Part shown: positions 1 through 8,650 of the stretch, in pieces | Layout: each line of letters begins with the position of its first letter | Position numbering within the stretch: position 1 is the stretch's first letter | DNA from: a virus | IMG/VR virus record: IMGVR_UViG_3300043449_001840 | Span: 1 to 29,484 of that record | Direction: 5' to 3' (one strand) | Length of the DNA stretch: 29,484 bases | Translations under genes and position numbers: made by a program | The notes under the pieces: generated by a model | Told to the model about the DNA's origin: nothing | What the model saw: only the letters and a program-made list of their open reading frames with translations | Databases searched by the model: none

Positions 1-2325
1 GCCATAGGACTGGCCCAGTGCGTTACCGGCTGTGCGGCCTTCTGCAGCAGCTTCATACGGCATGCCGCGGGTTCCGAACACCACCTGCGACAGCAGTGGG
101 GTTCGAACACGCAGGCCAAAAGCAACTTCGACATACCCGTCCTTGGCGGCCTGGTGCAGCCGCTTCTGGACGTAGGCATCAGAGACCTGGTAGAGGTTGT
201 GGTACCCCTTTTCGATCTCCTTGGCTTTTTCCTCTGGCCAGCCGAGGTTGCTCATCATGCCGTGGTACGTGCCGCCGTAGGTCAGCAAGAACGTGGGAGC
301 CTTGCTGTCCTGGCGCAGCTCGGGGAACTGCTTCTTGATCGTGTTGACCGAAGCAGAGTCGCTCAGGTCAATGTGCGGCAGCTGGTCACGGAAGTAATAG
401 GCCGCGCGCAGGCAGTGACCATCAAAGCCCTTCTCGTACACGGCAAGCTTGTTGGGATCCTTGGTGGTCAGCGCCGAGATGTAGTCCTCCAACGAGTTGA
501 AGTCCGCACCGGCGAAGAGCCAGCCTTCGGGAGCCATGAAGCAAGACTTGATGAGCTTTGCATAGGTCGAGCCAGCAGGGATGTTCTGCAGGTTCGGATC
601 ACTTGAGCTCAAGCGACCGGAGACCGTGCCGCCCAGGTTGAAGCTGCCATGCAGCCACACCGTGTCGGAAGGATCTTTCTCCAGTGCTCGTTCGAACGCA
701 GGAATGAACGTGCTCAGGATCTTGGTGACCTTGCCGTAGCCAATCAGCGACTCCAAGAGCTTCTTGTAAGAAGGCTCACTGGTGTGGTTGATCAGCTTCT
801 CGATCGTCTCGGCACCGGTTGCAGGCATCTTGGTGTCGGTGAGATCGAGAACAGGCAAGCCCATCTGTTCGTAGAGCAGACGCTGCAGCTGGGGACCGCT
901 GTTGGGATTGAACCGGGTGTCATCGAACGCAGCCAGATTCTTGGGCATGATCTTCCCGGGATTCTTGGCTTTGGCTTTGCGGGACTCGTAGTCCTTGTCC
1001 CAGGCCGAGTGCTGCAGCAGCAAGTTCAGCGCGTCGATGACTGGGCTGGTTTCGATCAGTGCACGGTGCGTTTCCTGGATCAGGATCAGCTGTTGCTTGA
1101 CCTCTTGCACCTTGGCTTTGCTCATGGGCATGCCAGTCAGCTCGATCTGCATGATCAGCTTTAGGCTTGGAAGCATGAGGCCGCGGTAAAGGTCCAGCTG
1201 GTTGTCACGCACCATCACCGGCCAGAACTTCTCCTTCACGTAATGCGTGGAGAGTGCGTCGACGAGGTTGTATTCGAGCAGCTCCTTGAGCGGGATCTTG
1301 CGGATGTCCTTGATGTCGTCCTTGGCCCAGTTGCCTGCGAACTCATGGGCCAGTGGCTTCAAGCCCAGCACGTTGCCGGCAGTGGAGTTGGTGGCCAGGT
1401 AAGCGATGATCTTGGTGTCGTTCATCCTGGCGGTCATGATGTCCAGACCTTCCAGCATGCCCACGGTGTCGAGCAGATTTCTCATCCACAGTGCATGGAT
1501 GATGGCCTTCACGTCATAGGGCCCGTTGTGGAAGGTGAGCTCGCCTTTGTAGTCCATGAAGAACTGCAGCAGGAGTGCACGAATATGACGGTTGGCTACC
1601 CTCACTCCGTAATTTCCCAGAGCGTCTGGCAAAGGCTCAACTCCAATGGAAGTTGGAAGGTAGTCACATGCAAAAGCCAAGCCGTTGTGCTTGTTCCATG
1701 CAAATGCGATGGTGCCGATGCCAGCCTCGTTAAAAGCCAGCGAGAAGCCCTCGATGTCACAGGTGAGGTCTGGGTATTGGTGAAGCGATTCGAGGGCCTC
1801 AGCTATGGCCTGGGGGCCTTCCGGGTAGTAGGCGCTGTGGATGATGTTGGCTCCGATGGCCTGGTAGTTGCCGGCCACGGCCGAAGCCAGTGTGTGCAGG
1901 CTCAGCTCCAGCTTGGTGTGCAGCTGGGGGTTGTAGATGAGCTGCTGGTAATTCAGACTCAGCACCACGTTCATGTGCTCGTAGCCCTTGATCTTGCAGG
2001 GCAGCACATAGCCAAAATGGGGATCTGCCTTGCCTTGGCCGGCAAGGATCTTGAAGTACGTTGCATCGGTGACGAGCAGGTGCTTCACACCCAGGCCATC
2101 CAGGGCAGGCAGAAGATTGTTTAAGTACTCCTTCACGAAGCTGGCTGGTGCCTTGCCTTCGGAGTTGTACTTGAGGGTGAATGCGATCATCTCTTCTTCG
2201 GCTACACCGCGCGCAATCAGCGGGTCGATGTAGTTGATGCGAAGCTCTTGCTTGTTGAAGGCGGTGCCTTTGGACAAGACAGCGATGCTGTAGCTGTTGG
2301 CCTCTTTGAAAATGATATGACGCAT
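1..2325 (-). CDS. Family A DNA polymerase with 3'-5' exonuclease, 3' end cut by window
   Basis: Replicative phage DNA polymerase, equivalent to N4 gp39. 775 codons are in the window and the C-terminus runs off the left edge. The frame is open throughout. Exonuclease motifs are visible: Exo I DIE (D190, E192), Exo II HNGPYD (D271) and Exo III YNLVD (Y352, D356). The polymerase part shows SGRLSSSDPNLQNIP, motif A GADFNSLED (D608) and motif B DSKAPTFLLTYGG (K675). The palm HDE motif should lie just beyond the edge. The ATG follows AGGAACCCT and sits 7 nt after the preceding gene. It is the last middle gene visible, downstream of the helicase in the order helicase, small protein, polymerase, as in N4 genes 37-39. 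Confidence 0.95.
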   Translation of the reverse strand, partial: MRHIIFKEANSYSIAVLSKGTAFNKQELRINYIDPLIARGVAEEEMIAFTLKYNSEGKAPASFVKEYLNNLLPALDGLGVKHLLVTDATYFKILAGQGKADPHFGYVLPCKIKGYEHMNVVLSLNYQQLIYNPQLHTKLELSLHTLASAVAGNYQAIGANIIHSAYYPEGPQAIAEALESLHQYPDLTCDIEGFSLAFNEAGIGTIAFAWNKHNGLAFACDYLPTSIGVEPLPDALGNYGVRVANRHIRALLLQFFMDYKGELTFHNGPYDVKAIIHALWMRNLLDTVGMLEGLDIMTARMNDTKIIAYLATNSTAGNVLGLKPLAHEFAGNWAKDDIKDIRKIPLKELLEYNLVDALSTHYVKEKFWPVMVRDNQLDLYRGLMLPSLKLIMQIELTGMPMSKAKVQEVKQQLILIQETHRALIETSPVIDALNLLLQHSAWDKDYESRKAKAKNPGKIMPKNLAAFDDTRFNPNSGPQLQRLLYEQMGLPVLDLTDTKMPATGAETIEKLINHTSEPSYKKLLESLIGYGKVTKILSTFIPAFERALEKDPSDTVWLHGSFNLGGTVSGRLSSSDPNLQNIPAGSTYAKLIKSCFMAPEGWLFAGADFNSLEDYISALTTKDPNKLAVYEKGFDGHCLRAAYYFRDQLPHIDLSDSASVNTIKKQFPELRQDSKAPTFLLTYGGTYHGMMSNLGWPEEKAKEIEKGYHNLYQVSDAYVQKRLHQAAKDGYVEVAFGLRVRTPLLSQVVFGTRGMPYEAAAEGRTAGNALGQSYG

Positions 2326-2332
2326 AGGGTTC

Positions 2333-2848
2333 CTAAATGAGCAAGTTGGTGACCATCCTCTGCTTGATCAGATCGATGGAAACGGCGTTCTGTTCCCGGA
2401 TGGAGATCACCTTGTCCTCTTCAAGCTGGGTGGCTTTGCAAGGGCAGGTGGCGATCATCTTCTCGATGGGTCGGTGAGTGCAGTCCGGTAGCAGACGCAG
2501 ATAGTCACCAAGGTCGTTGGATGCGTTGAGCACCTTGTTGATGTAGCCGACGACGAAAGGCACCTCGTATTGATTCAGGTGCTTCAGATCGGCCAGGTAC
2601 TCGTCCATCAATGGACGCAGCTGAGGCAGCAGACGATTCCACGCACGGGGCGGTGGAGCAACATCGCAGCTGTAACGCTCTCCTTTATAGGTGAATGACT
2701 TGTGGCCATAGCCTGAAAGGATCGCGTTACGGATGATGATGGTTTCAAGACGGGTCTTGAACTGGTTCTGGACTGGGGTGTACAGAAAGTCGTAGAGCGC
2801 GTCCTTCAGGTGCTGTTTGGTGCGGGGATCGTGCTGCAGTTGGTCCAT
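2333..2848 (-). CDS. Conserved-position hypothetical protein between helicase and DNA polymerase
   Basis: 171 residues, not recognised by motif. It is soluble and mainly helical. There are two cysteines in a CPC near residues 135-137 and one in SCDVAPPPR near residue 60, and no membrane segment. It lies between the helicase and DNA polymerase genes with 13- and 7-nt gaps, the place held by N4 gene 38, so a role in replication is plausible by position only. It ends in TAG, which shows that amber is an ordinary stop in this genome. Confidence 0.8.
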   Translation of the reverse strand: MDQLQHDPRTKQHLKDALYDFLYTPVQNQFKTRLETIIIRNAILSGYGHKSFTYKGERYSCDVAPPPRAWNRLLPQLRPLMDEYLADLKHLNQYEVPFVVGYINKVLNASNDLGDYLRLLPDCTHRPIEKMIATCPCKATQLEEDKVISIREQNAVSIDLIKQRMVTNLLI

Positions 2849-2861
2849 GATTTCTCAAATT

Positions 2862-4112
2862 TTAGACGAGGTCTCCAGTCAAAAAGACTTGGTGACGGGC
2901 GCGACTGATGCCCACATAAAGCATGCGTGCAATCTGGTCGCCACTGTTGCAACGACGGATGTCGTCGAGGTCCACAAAGACTCGATCAAATGTCGAGCCC
3001 TGTGATTTGTTGATCGTGCATGCGTAGGCCGCACGCAGATCGATCCAGGTGCTTTCAATCTGTGATCCGATGTGAAAGTCGTCCTGGGCACGGGCGAGCT
3101 TTAATCGGGCATTCTTGGACTCCAGGGTCTTGGGCATGAAGGCACGCAGCCCGCTGTCCAAGGTGAACCAGTTGCCCAGCACGTCGTATTCCATCTCGTC
3201 TTCGCTGATGCCGGTGATCTGGACCAGCTGGTCGGTCTTCACGCTCGTGCGGTTCACGCTGATGAACGAGTTGCACACCGCGTAGTCGCCCACGGCAAAG
3301 TGCGGATCACCCTTGGCCAGGTTGCGCACGTAGTGGTTGTAGCCAATGACGCACTTGTTGGTCCAGGCCAGGATCTTGGAGTCCTTGTAGCGCCAGTCGG
3401 GCCGGGTGAACTCGGCTTCGATGGCAGCGTTGAACTCGGCGCGCTGCATGTATTTCACATGCTCGCCGTCGGGCGTGAAGCTGAAGAACTCGCCGGTGTT
3501 CACCGTGTGACGGAACTTGGTGGACAGGTCCACGATCGGGTTGCCCTCGGCCTGGCGAACCACGGTGGTCAGGGCAGCACCGGTGAAGTTCGCATCGAAC
3601 ACGGGCGTGCCCTGGGACTTCACCGGGGTGAGCTGCGCGGGGTCACCGATGAACACCACCTTGCAGTTGCGCGTCATCTTGAAGATGAAGCCCAAGAGCT
3701 GCTTGTCCACATAGCTCGCCTCGTCGATGAAGAGCAGGTAGCCCTCCTTCGGATCTTTGGCGCTGGGGATCAGCGTGGTGGTGTTGGTTCGGAAATCCGT
3801 CTGCACGCGCAGGCCCAGGAACGAATGGATCGTCGCCGCCGGCATGCCGGTGATCTGCCCCAGGTTCTCGGCCGCTTTGTTGGTGGTGGCCGTGAGCTCG
3901 ATCTTGTAATCCTTCTGGCTTGGATTGATCAGCTTGGCCGTGCGCATGAAGTCGGGGATGCGATCGATGATCGTGCGCACCAGCGTCGACTTGCCGCAGC
4001 CGGAATAGCCTGAGAGAACAAAGACCTGTTCGATGGGATTGAGCAGGAAACTGTGAAAGGCTTCAAGCGCGCTTTGCTGATCTTGGGTCAGCGTGAGTTC
4101 GTAGGTGATCAT
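2862..4112 (-). CDS. SF1B DNA helicase, Dda/RecD2-like
   Basis: ATP-dependent 5'-3' type DNA helicase of superfamily 1B, equivalent to N4 gp37 and T4 Dda, acting at the replication fork. 416 residues. Visible motifs in order: Walker A GYSGCGKST (K41), motif Ia TATTNKAA (74-81), Walker B LLFIDEAS (D130, E131), motif III GDPAQLTPV (156-164), motif V KSQGSTF (369-375) and motif VI YVGISRAR (399-406). All key residues are present, so the enzyme should be active. The length is typical for the Dda group. The gene precedes the small protein and DNA polymerase in one minus-strand run. Confidence 0.94.
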   Translation of the reverse strand: MITYELTLTQDQQSALEAFHSFLLNPIEQVFVLSGYSGCGKSTLVRTIIDRIPDFMRTAKLINPSQKDYKIELTATTNKAAENLGQITGMPAATIHSFLGLRVQTDFRTNTTTLIPSAKDPKEGYLLFIDEASYVDKQLLGFIFKMTRNCKVVFIGDPAQLTPVKSQGTPVFDANFTGAALTTVVRQAEGNPIVDLSTKFRHTVNTGEFFSFTPDGEHVKYMQRAEFNAAIEAEFTRPDWRYKDSKILAWTNKCVIGYNHYVRNLAKGDPHFAVGDYAVCNSFISVNRTSVKTDQLVQITGISEDEMEYDVLGNWFTLDSGLRAFMPKTLESKNARLKLARAQDDFHIGSQIESTWIDLRAAYACTINKSQGSTFDRVFVDLDDIRRCNSGDQIARMLYVGISRARHQVFLTGDLV

Positions 4113-4124
4113 GGGGATTCTTGG

Positions 4125-4439
4125 TTATGCAGCTTCGAGTGCGAACTGTTTGACTTCGTCAAGAGTTACATTCAGCAGGGCTGCGATTTTGATTTGCTCG
4201 TACTCCACGGCGGACAGGATGTACGTCTTGATCGAGTCCATGCCCAAAGGCCCAATGGACTTGGTCTGGCCATAGCGATCGGTGAGGTTCTCGGCATTGG
4301 CCAGCGAGCCCATGAAGGCGATGCCTTCTTTGTAGGGCAGCACGATCTTGTTGCTGTAGTCCAGCTCGATGACGAGAAAGTTTTCTTTGTGCTTTTTCTC
4401 ACCAATTTTTTTGAGGGCTTCTTTGTAGTCCATGATCAT
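4125..4439 (-). CDS. Small hypothetical protein coupled to the VWA gene
   Basis: 104 residues when started at the ATG that overlaps the stop of the VWA/metallopeptidase gene (ATGA). A second ATG two codons on (4433) is a possible alternative; the longer upstream frame has no better start. The protein is lysine-rich at the N-terminus (MDYKEALKKIGEKKHKEN) and ends in a helical part, with no known motif. Tight coupling to the VWA gene suggests a partner of the MoxR/VWA module. This is inference from context. Confidence 0.7.
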   Translation of the reverse strand: MIMDYKEALKKIGEKKHKENFLVIELDYSNKIVLPYKEGIAFMGSLANAENLTDRYGQTKSIGPLGMDSIKTYILSAVEYEQIKIAALLNVTLDEVKQFALEAA

Positions 4440-5545
4440 CCGATCTCGTAGTGAATCACCTTCCCAAAGGGAGGATTGAATTTCTCGTTGTCGTGGATCA
4501 GCCATAGCGTTTTTGCTTTGGTTTCCGGTCCATAGAAATTGAACTGGCCATCACTGAAGACGAGCAGCAGCTGAGGCTTGTTCGTGTTGGCCCAATCGAG
4601 GACCGGCTCGATGCGCGTGCCGCCGCGGCCGGTGAACGTGAGGTTCATCAGCTCGCGCACGTTGCGCACATCGGTAATGTATTTGATCTCGGTGTCGAAC
4701 TGCAGCACCGTGATCTTCTCAGGAGCCATCATTCGAAGAATCGAATGAGTCTCGGTGACGAAGCGGTTGAACTCGTGATCGGAAACCGAGCCCGAGGTGT
4801 CCACCGCAATGGCGATGTTGATCAGCTGCTGGCTGTACATCGTGGGCAGAAAGTGCTGCGGGAAGAAGCGCCGGTTGGGCTTCTTGAACGAGTAGTCGTT
4901 CTTCACGAAGGCCTGGATGTACTTGGCCAGGATCCGGTGCCAGGGCAGCTTTGGGTTCAGCAGCCGATCCAGAAAGATCTGGATTTCACCGGGAATGGAG
5001 CCCGGCTTGTCGCCGGCCATATTGGCCTGCATTGCCGCGCGCACCAGGATGTCCTGGATGTCGGCTTCGAGCTGCTCGCTTGGGCCAACAGGATCTTCCA
5101 GATCCTCACCGATGCCGCCGTGGTTGTCCTTGGGGTTCGCCGGCAGCAGGTTGTAGACCTCCTCGGTGGACAGCTCCTTGTACTGCGGATCGGCCAGGCC
5201 GACCTTGGGCATCTTGAAGCCACGCTCGATCAGCTGCAGGTTGATGACGTGATCGGCCGCGATGTTGTAGCGGCGCTTGTCCATCTGCTTGGCGCGTTCC
5301 ATGTGCAGGTACGCGCAGTGCATGGACTCGTGCAGGATCAGGAACACGCGCTCTTCGGGGCTGAGCGCCATGAAGAACTCGGGGTTGTAGAGCACGCGCT
5401 TGCCATTGGTGGCGGCAGTGGGCACTTTGAAGCTGAACTCGTGAACCAGGCTGAATGCAAGGTGGCAAAAGAATGTCGAGTCGGGCCAAGACATCAATGC
5501 GATCTTGGCCTTGCTCAATGCGATGTCGTGGGGTTGCTGTTCCAT
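4436..5545 (-). CDS. VWA domain protein with N-terminal HExxH metallopeptidase-like domain
   Basis: 369 residues, equivalent to N4 gp25. The N-terminal part resembles the DUF2201 putative metallopeptidase domain, with the zinc motif HESMH at 72-76. The C-terminal von Willebrand A domain has a complete MIDAS: DTSGS (D249, S251, S253), T310 in GRGGT, and SDG with D332. Proteins of this make-up usually act with a MoxR-type AAA+ ATPase, and one lies nearby at 6300-7313. ATG at 5545 was chosen over an upstream in-frame TTG because GAGAG precedes it at good distance. It lies just after a hairpin terminator and overlaps the next gene by ATGA. Confidence 0.9.
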   Translation of the reverse strand: MEQQPHDIALSKAKIALMSWPDSTFFCHLAFSLVHEFSFKVPTAATNGKRVLYNPEFFMALSPEERVFLILHESMHCAYLHMERAKQMDKRRYNIAADHVINLQLIERGFKMPKVGLADPQYKELSTEEVYNLLPANPKDNHGGIGEDLEDPVGPSEQLEADIQDILVRAAMQANMAGDKPGSIPGEIQIFLDRLLNPKLPWHRILAKYIQAFVKNDYSFKKPNRRFFPQHFLPTMYSQQLINIAIAVDTSGSVSDHEFNRFVTETHSILRMMAPEKITVLQFDTEIKYITDVRNVRELMNLTFTGRGGTRIEPVLDWANTNKPQLLLVFSDGQFNFYGPETKAKTLWLIHDNEKFNPPFGKVIHYEIG

Positions 5546-5554
5546 GAGGTCTCT

Positions 5555-5581
5555 CAAAATGAAAAGAGGCCTATGGCCTCT
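5555..5581 (-). terminator. Intrinsic terminator between 5584-6054 gene and VWA gene
   Basis: Perfect 7-bp stem AGAGGCC/GGCCTCT with a 3-nt loop, followed on the minus strand by TTTTCATTTT. It lies in the gap after the stop of the upstream minus-strand gene. The stem is short, so termination may be partial and leave reduced VWA gene expression. Confidence 0.65.
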
Positions 5582-5583
5582 GG

Positions 5584-6054
5584 TTAAGTGGTGATGAGCT
5601 TTCTGGCTCGGTATAACTTGCCAAACTCTTCCTGATTGTCCCAGGGCAGTGGCGTGCGTTCGGCAGCATGCTCTTGAATGTATGCCTTGAGCGCATGGTG
5701 GTCGTCGATGAGTTCTAGCAGCCTGCTCAATTCAGGGTTTACCTCTGAATCGTATATCTCCAGCAGAACGGCTTCACCTTCATTATTGAATCGGCAGTAC
5801 TTGCAACCTGATCCGTATTCGCTACCGGGTTCCCATCTGCTTTCAAAAGCAATGCCGTGAGCTTTGAGATTGTAAAGATAAGAAGTCCCACGGTTTAAGT
5901 CGCCGTAGTTCACGTCGTTGAAGATCAGGTCGATAAATTCAACGCCATTCAGATCGAATTCGTTGTCTTCAGACTGGTTGTGTTCAGCGATGCGCTTGGC
6001 TTCATCAGCCTGGCTCATCAAGACCGTCAGGGTGACGGTGGTGCGATCGCCCAT
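5584..6054 (-). CDS. Hypothetical acidic protein
   Basis: 156 residues, function not recognised. It starts MGDRTTVTLTV, is acidic, and has an aromatic-rich middle with two close cysteines (CKYC near residues 84-87). A charged helical C-terminus follows. No membrane segment. AAGGA in the tail of the upstream gene serves as ribosome site. A hairpin terminator follows its stop. Confidence 0.8.
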   Translation of the reverse strand: MGDRTTVTLTVLMSQADEAKRIAEHNQSEDNEFDLNGVEFIDLIFNDVNYGDLNRGTSYLYNLKAHGIAFESRWEPGSEYGSGCKYCRFNNEGEAVLLEIYDSEVNPELSRLLELIDDHHALKAYIQEHAAERTPLPWDNQEEFGKLYRARKLITT

Positions 6055-6057
6055 GGT

Positions 6058-6240
6058 TTATTCCTTGCTCAGGTGGGCGGTCAGGCGAATGATGGTGTCC
6101 TGGTAATACTCGGTCATCTTGGTGTGGTACTTCGATGCGGCCTGGTGCACCAGAATCTGGCGACGAGCTTCCTCCAGATCTTTCAAGGCCATGTCTTTGG
6201 GACTTGGCTTTTTGGTCAGGTTTTTGTAAAAGTCGAACAT
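6058..6240 (-). CDS. Small basic hypothetical protein
   Basis: 60 residues starting MFDFYKNLTKKP, helical and charged. An upstream in-frame TTG would add four residues but the ATG at 6240 is preferred. It follows a terminator hairpin directly and sits 3 nt before the next gene, so it begins a small two-gene unit. Function unknown. Confidence 0.7.
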   Translation of the reverse strand: MFDFYKNLTKKPSPKDMALKDLEEARRQILVHQAASKYHTKMTEYYQDTIIRLTAHLSKE

Positions 6241-6250
6241 GGGATCTTTC

Positions 6251-6279
6251 AAAAAAGAAAGCCACCGCTAGGGTGGCTT
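6251..6279 (-). terminator. Intrinsic terminator after the MoxR-type ATPase
   Basis: Perfect 8-bp stem AAGCCACC/GGTGGCTT with a 5-nt loop, followed on the minus strand by TCTTTTTT. It lies 20 nt past the stop of the 6300-7313 gene and before the 60-residue gene. Confidence 0.8.
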
Positions 6280-6299
6280 GTGTCGGGTTGAACAGTGGA

Positions 6300-7313
6300 T
6301 CAGAACAGGCTTGCAGCTGAGTCGCCGATCCATTTTTGCACCGCTGGGTGGGCCATCATTGGCTTGTTGCGTCGGATGGTTTCACGCAAGGTGACGACCT
6401 GGAACTCGGCCGGCAGACGCTGAACAAATTTCATCAGCTGGCTGAAGTTGTCCATGGTCGCGTTGTGCGCGATGGTGCCGGTCAGGGCAAACAGAATCGA
6501 AGGCTCGCTGGGCACTTTGATGCTTTCGGGCATGGCCATGATCTGTGCTGGCTTGGGCAGATCCGCATAGATCTTGCAGAACGATACGAACTCGCGTGCC
6601 ACACCTTCGGACAGGGTGCCGGCCAGCATAGGCAGCAGCTGGGGCGATCCTTCATCGGCCACACTCAGCACGCGGCTTGCGAATTCCCAGGTGCGTGGGC
6701 AGGCGTAGGTCTTGTCCGTGTGATCCGGCTTGAAGGTGTAGAGCATGCCGGGCTTGAACTTGATGAAGTCCGTGATCCGGTGATGGATGCCGTTTTGCGA
6801 AGCCCAGTCATCCCACTCGCCTGCGTCGACGACAAGCTCCATGTGCACCAGGCGCGACTGCAGAGCAGTGCTCATGGGCTGCACAATGGCGTTGTCGGTC
6901 TCCAGGTTGCCGGCAGCCACGATGGCCACGTTCTTGTGCAGATGGTGGCTACCCACCATACGGTCCAGAACGAGCTTGTAGGCGGCTGCCTGGATGGCTG
7001 CAGGTGCACTGGTCATTTCGTCGAGGAACAGCAGCCAGCCGCTGTAGCCTGCCGGCACAGGGTCGCCCTCGATGGGGAAGTGGGCCATGGGAACGTAATC
7101 CGACTTGGAGCCGGTCACCGTGGGAAAGCCAGCCAGGTCAGTGGGATCGCACTGGGCCAGGCGCAGGTCGATGACCTTCAGGTTGTAGTCCTTGGCGATC
7201 TGGTAGATCACCTGGGACTTGCCACAGCCGGGTGAGCCCACGAGCATGGGGACCAACTTGGCACGGATGTAGGAAGCCAACATGGGAATGGCTTGAGAGA
7301 TCTTGACTTGCAT
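6300..7313 (-). CDS. MoxR-like AAA+ ATPase (N4 gp24-like)
   Basis: 337-residue AAA+ ATPase. Walker A is GSPGCGKS (K32, S33), Walker B is WLLFLDEM (D98, E99), and a sensor-type AAGNLETD segment and an ALQSRL segment follow. The overall pattern fits the MoxR group, which usually acts as a chaperone-like motor with a VWA partner, here the protein at 4436-5545. The ATG follows AAGGACACC, which overlaps the stop of the preceding AAA+ gene. A strong terminator lies just downstream. Confidence 0.9.
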   Translation of the reverse strand: MQVKISQAIPMLASYIRAKLVPMLVGSPGCGKSQVIYQIAKDYNLKVIDLRLAQCDPTDLAGFPTVTGSKSDYVPMAHFPIEGDPVPAGYSGWLLFLDEMTSAPAAIQAAAYKLVLDRMVGSHHLHKNVAIVAAGNLETDNAIVQPMSTALQSRLVHMELVVDAGEWDDWASQNGIHHRITDFIKFKPGMLYTFKPDHTDKTYACPRTWEFASRVLSVADEGSPQLLPMLAGTLSEGVAREFVSFCKIYADLPKPAQIMAMPESIKVPSEPSILFALTGTIAHNATMDNFSQLMKFVQRLPAEFQVVTLRETIRRNKPMMAHPAVQKWIGDSAASLF

Positions 7314-7320
7314 GGTGTCC

Positions 7321-8115
7321 TTAAAGAGTGAGGGTTTTCTGGAAGCTGGTCTTCTTGGCTTCTTTTTCCTTGATACCGCCTTCGATGAAGTACTGGTGAA
7401 TCAGGGTATTGATCATGCGAACACCGATGGTGTTCTTTTCGTAGTTGTCGGCCAGGATCTTCATGATGACCGTGGTCACCTGATCTTTCTGAACGTCTGG
7501 GAACAGGGTCAGGTAAGTGGACAGCAGCTTGCTGTTGTTCAAGATGTTTTCCATCTCGTCCAAACTGACTTTCTCCAGGCCATAAGCCAGACCCACACGT
7601 CCGAGGAACTCGGTTTTGATGCCGAATTCACGCAGACGATCCAGATCGATGTTTTCTTCGCCGTTGAATGCGCCAGCAAAGACGAACAGCACCTTGTCTG
7701 TCTTCACATTGACGTATTTGCCATAGTCACCGAAGACTGAAGCTGACCCTTCCAGAACTCGCAGGAACTCGTTCTGAACACCGTTGGTGGTTTCGTGAGC
7801 CAGTGCTGAGTTGGTGTTGCCCGAGATGAAGAGCTTGTCGAACTCGTCGACAAAGCAGATCGTGGGCTGGCCACCACACTGAAGCAGCGGAGTCAGCGCT
7901 TTGCTGAGCGAATTGCCAGCAGTGCCTTCCTTGGTCAGGCCAGCAGCGTTGATGTCGAAGTAGTTGATGTCCATCTCTTCGGTCAGACACTAGATGGTGT
8001 GGCTCTTGCCAGAACCACTGGGTCCAGTGACGATGAAGTGAGGACGAATCTCACCTTCGCTGGTTTCAAAAATCTTTAGGACTCGACGAATTGCGTCAAG
8101 CGTGTGTGCTGACAT
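7321..8115 (-). pseudogene. ClpX/FtsH-like AAA+ ATPase interrupted by an in-frame amber codon
   Basis: The full reading frame begins at the ATG at 8115 (ribosome site AAAGG) and would encode 264 residues. Walker A GPSGSGKS lies at 31-38. A TAG at 7992-7990 (codon 42) follows SHTI, and the frame then continues without a shift: CLTEEMDINYFDINAAGLTKEG, with Walker B ICFVDEFDK and an LDRLREFGIKTEFLGR segment. A restart at ATG codon 48 (7974) would give 217 residues without the ATP-binding loop. Both halves are well conserved in style, so this is one gene with a single nonsense codon: a sequencing error, a recent mutation, or a codon read through in the host. Confidence 0.8.
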
Positions 8116-8124
8116 GGTTGCCTT

Positions 8125-8313
8125 TCAGATTGCGAGCTGCTTGAGCAGAGTGTTGTGGTACGTCATCAGCAGACTGAACATGTCGTTGCGGTCTGTGATG
8201 GGGAGTTTTGAATCGGCGAAGTCAACGACCTCTTGCAGCGAGCCCAGTGTAGGGAACAGCGCCATAGGCACCGCCCGGAGAGGCGGATGCAGGTTACCGG
8301 GTGAGTTGGACAT
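8125..8313 (-). CDS. Small hypothetical protein
   Basis: 62 residues from the ATG at 8313, which lies inside the end of the HTH gene (20-nt overlap). The upstream TTG at 8331 was rejected for lack of a ribosome site. The protein is helical, with no recognised motif. Its stop lies 9 nt before the AAA+ start, so the two are probably translated together. Confidence 0.65.
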   Translation of the reverse strand: MSNSPGNLHPPLRAVPMALFPTLGSLQEVVDFADSKLPITDRNDMFSLLMTYHNTLLKQLAI

Positions 8314-8650
8314 GTTTCTTGGTGATGGCAAGGATGTTCTGGAAAAAGCCTTTGATCGTGTCGATCAAAGAGGGCTTGTCCATGTTTAAAGGCTGCTGAA
8401 CCCAGACTTCTTTGGAAGGCGCTGGGGCAACAGGTGCAATGTGTTCAACGGGCGTGACAGAAGCAGCAGACTGTTCTGTTCTTGGCTTGCGATTGGGCGT
8501 GCGCGCAACGCCTTGTTCGACCAGCACACGATTGATCGTGCGTGGCGAGACGTTGTTGAACCTGGCCAATTCATCCGTGGAAGCGTTCTCATGCACATAG
8601 GCATGTGCAATGTAGGTCTTGACTGTTTCATTGAGACATTTGACTGTCAT
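8294..8650 (-). CDS. Helix-turn-helix protein, putative transcription regulator
   Basis: 118 residues from the ATG at 8650, preceded by AAGGAAACAAT. Residues about 15-46 form a homeodomain-like HTH: ENASTDELARFNNVSPRTIN followed by RVLVEQG. A basic, proline-rich linker then leads to a short amphipathic helix (IDTIKGFFQNILAITKKH). A DNA-binding role is likely, and its promoter-near place in the middle region suggests regulation of transcription or replication. The exact target is unknown. Confidence 0.75.
   Translation of the reverse strand: MTVKCLNETVKTYIAHAYVHENASTDELARFNNVSPRTINRVLVEQGVARTPNRKPRTEQSAASVTPVEHIAPVAPAPSKEVWVQQPLNMDKPSLIDTIKGFFQNILAITKKHVQLTR

Noticed and set aside
1243-2124. 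Plus-strand open frames opposite the DNA polymerase (largest 293 codons)
   Set aside because: The minus-strand frame is a full DNA polymerase with all motifs; the plus frames have no recognisable protein.
7990-7992. Genome-wide TAG recoding as the reason for the amber in the AAA+ gene
   Set aside because: At least three genes (ending at 2333, 13251 and 14600) stop at TAG, the other genes read here show no internal TAG, and none of the three tRNAs has a CTA anticodon.
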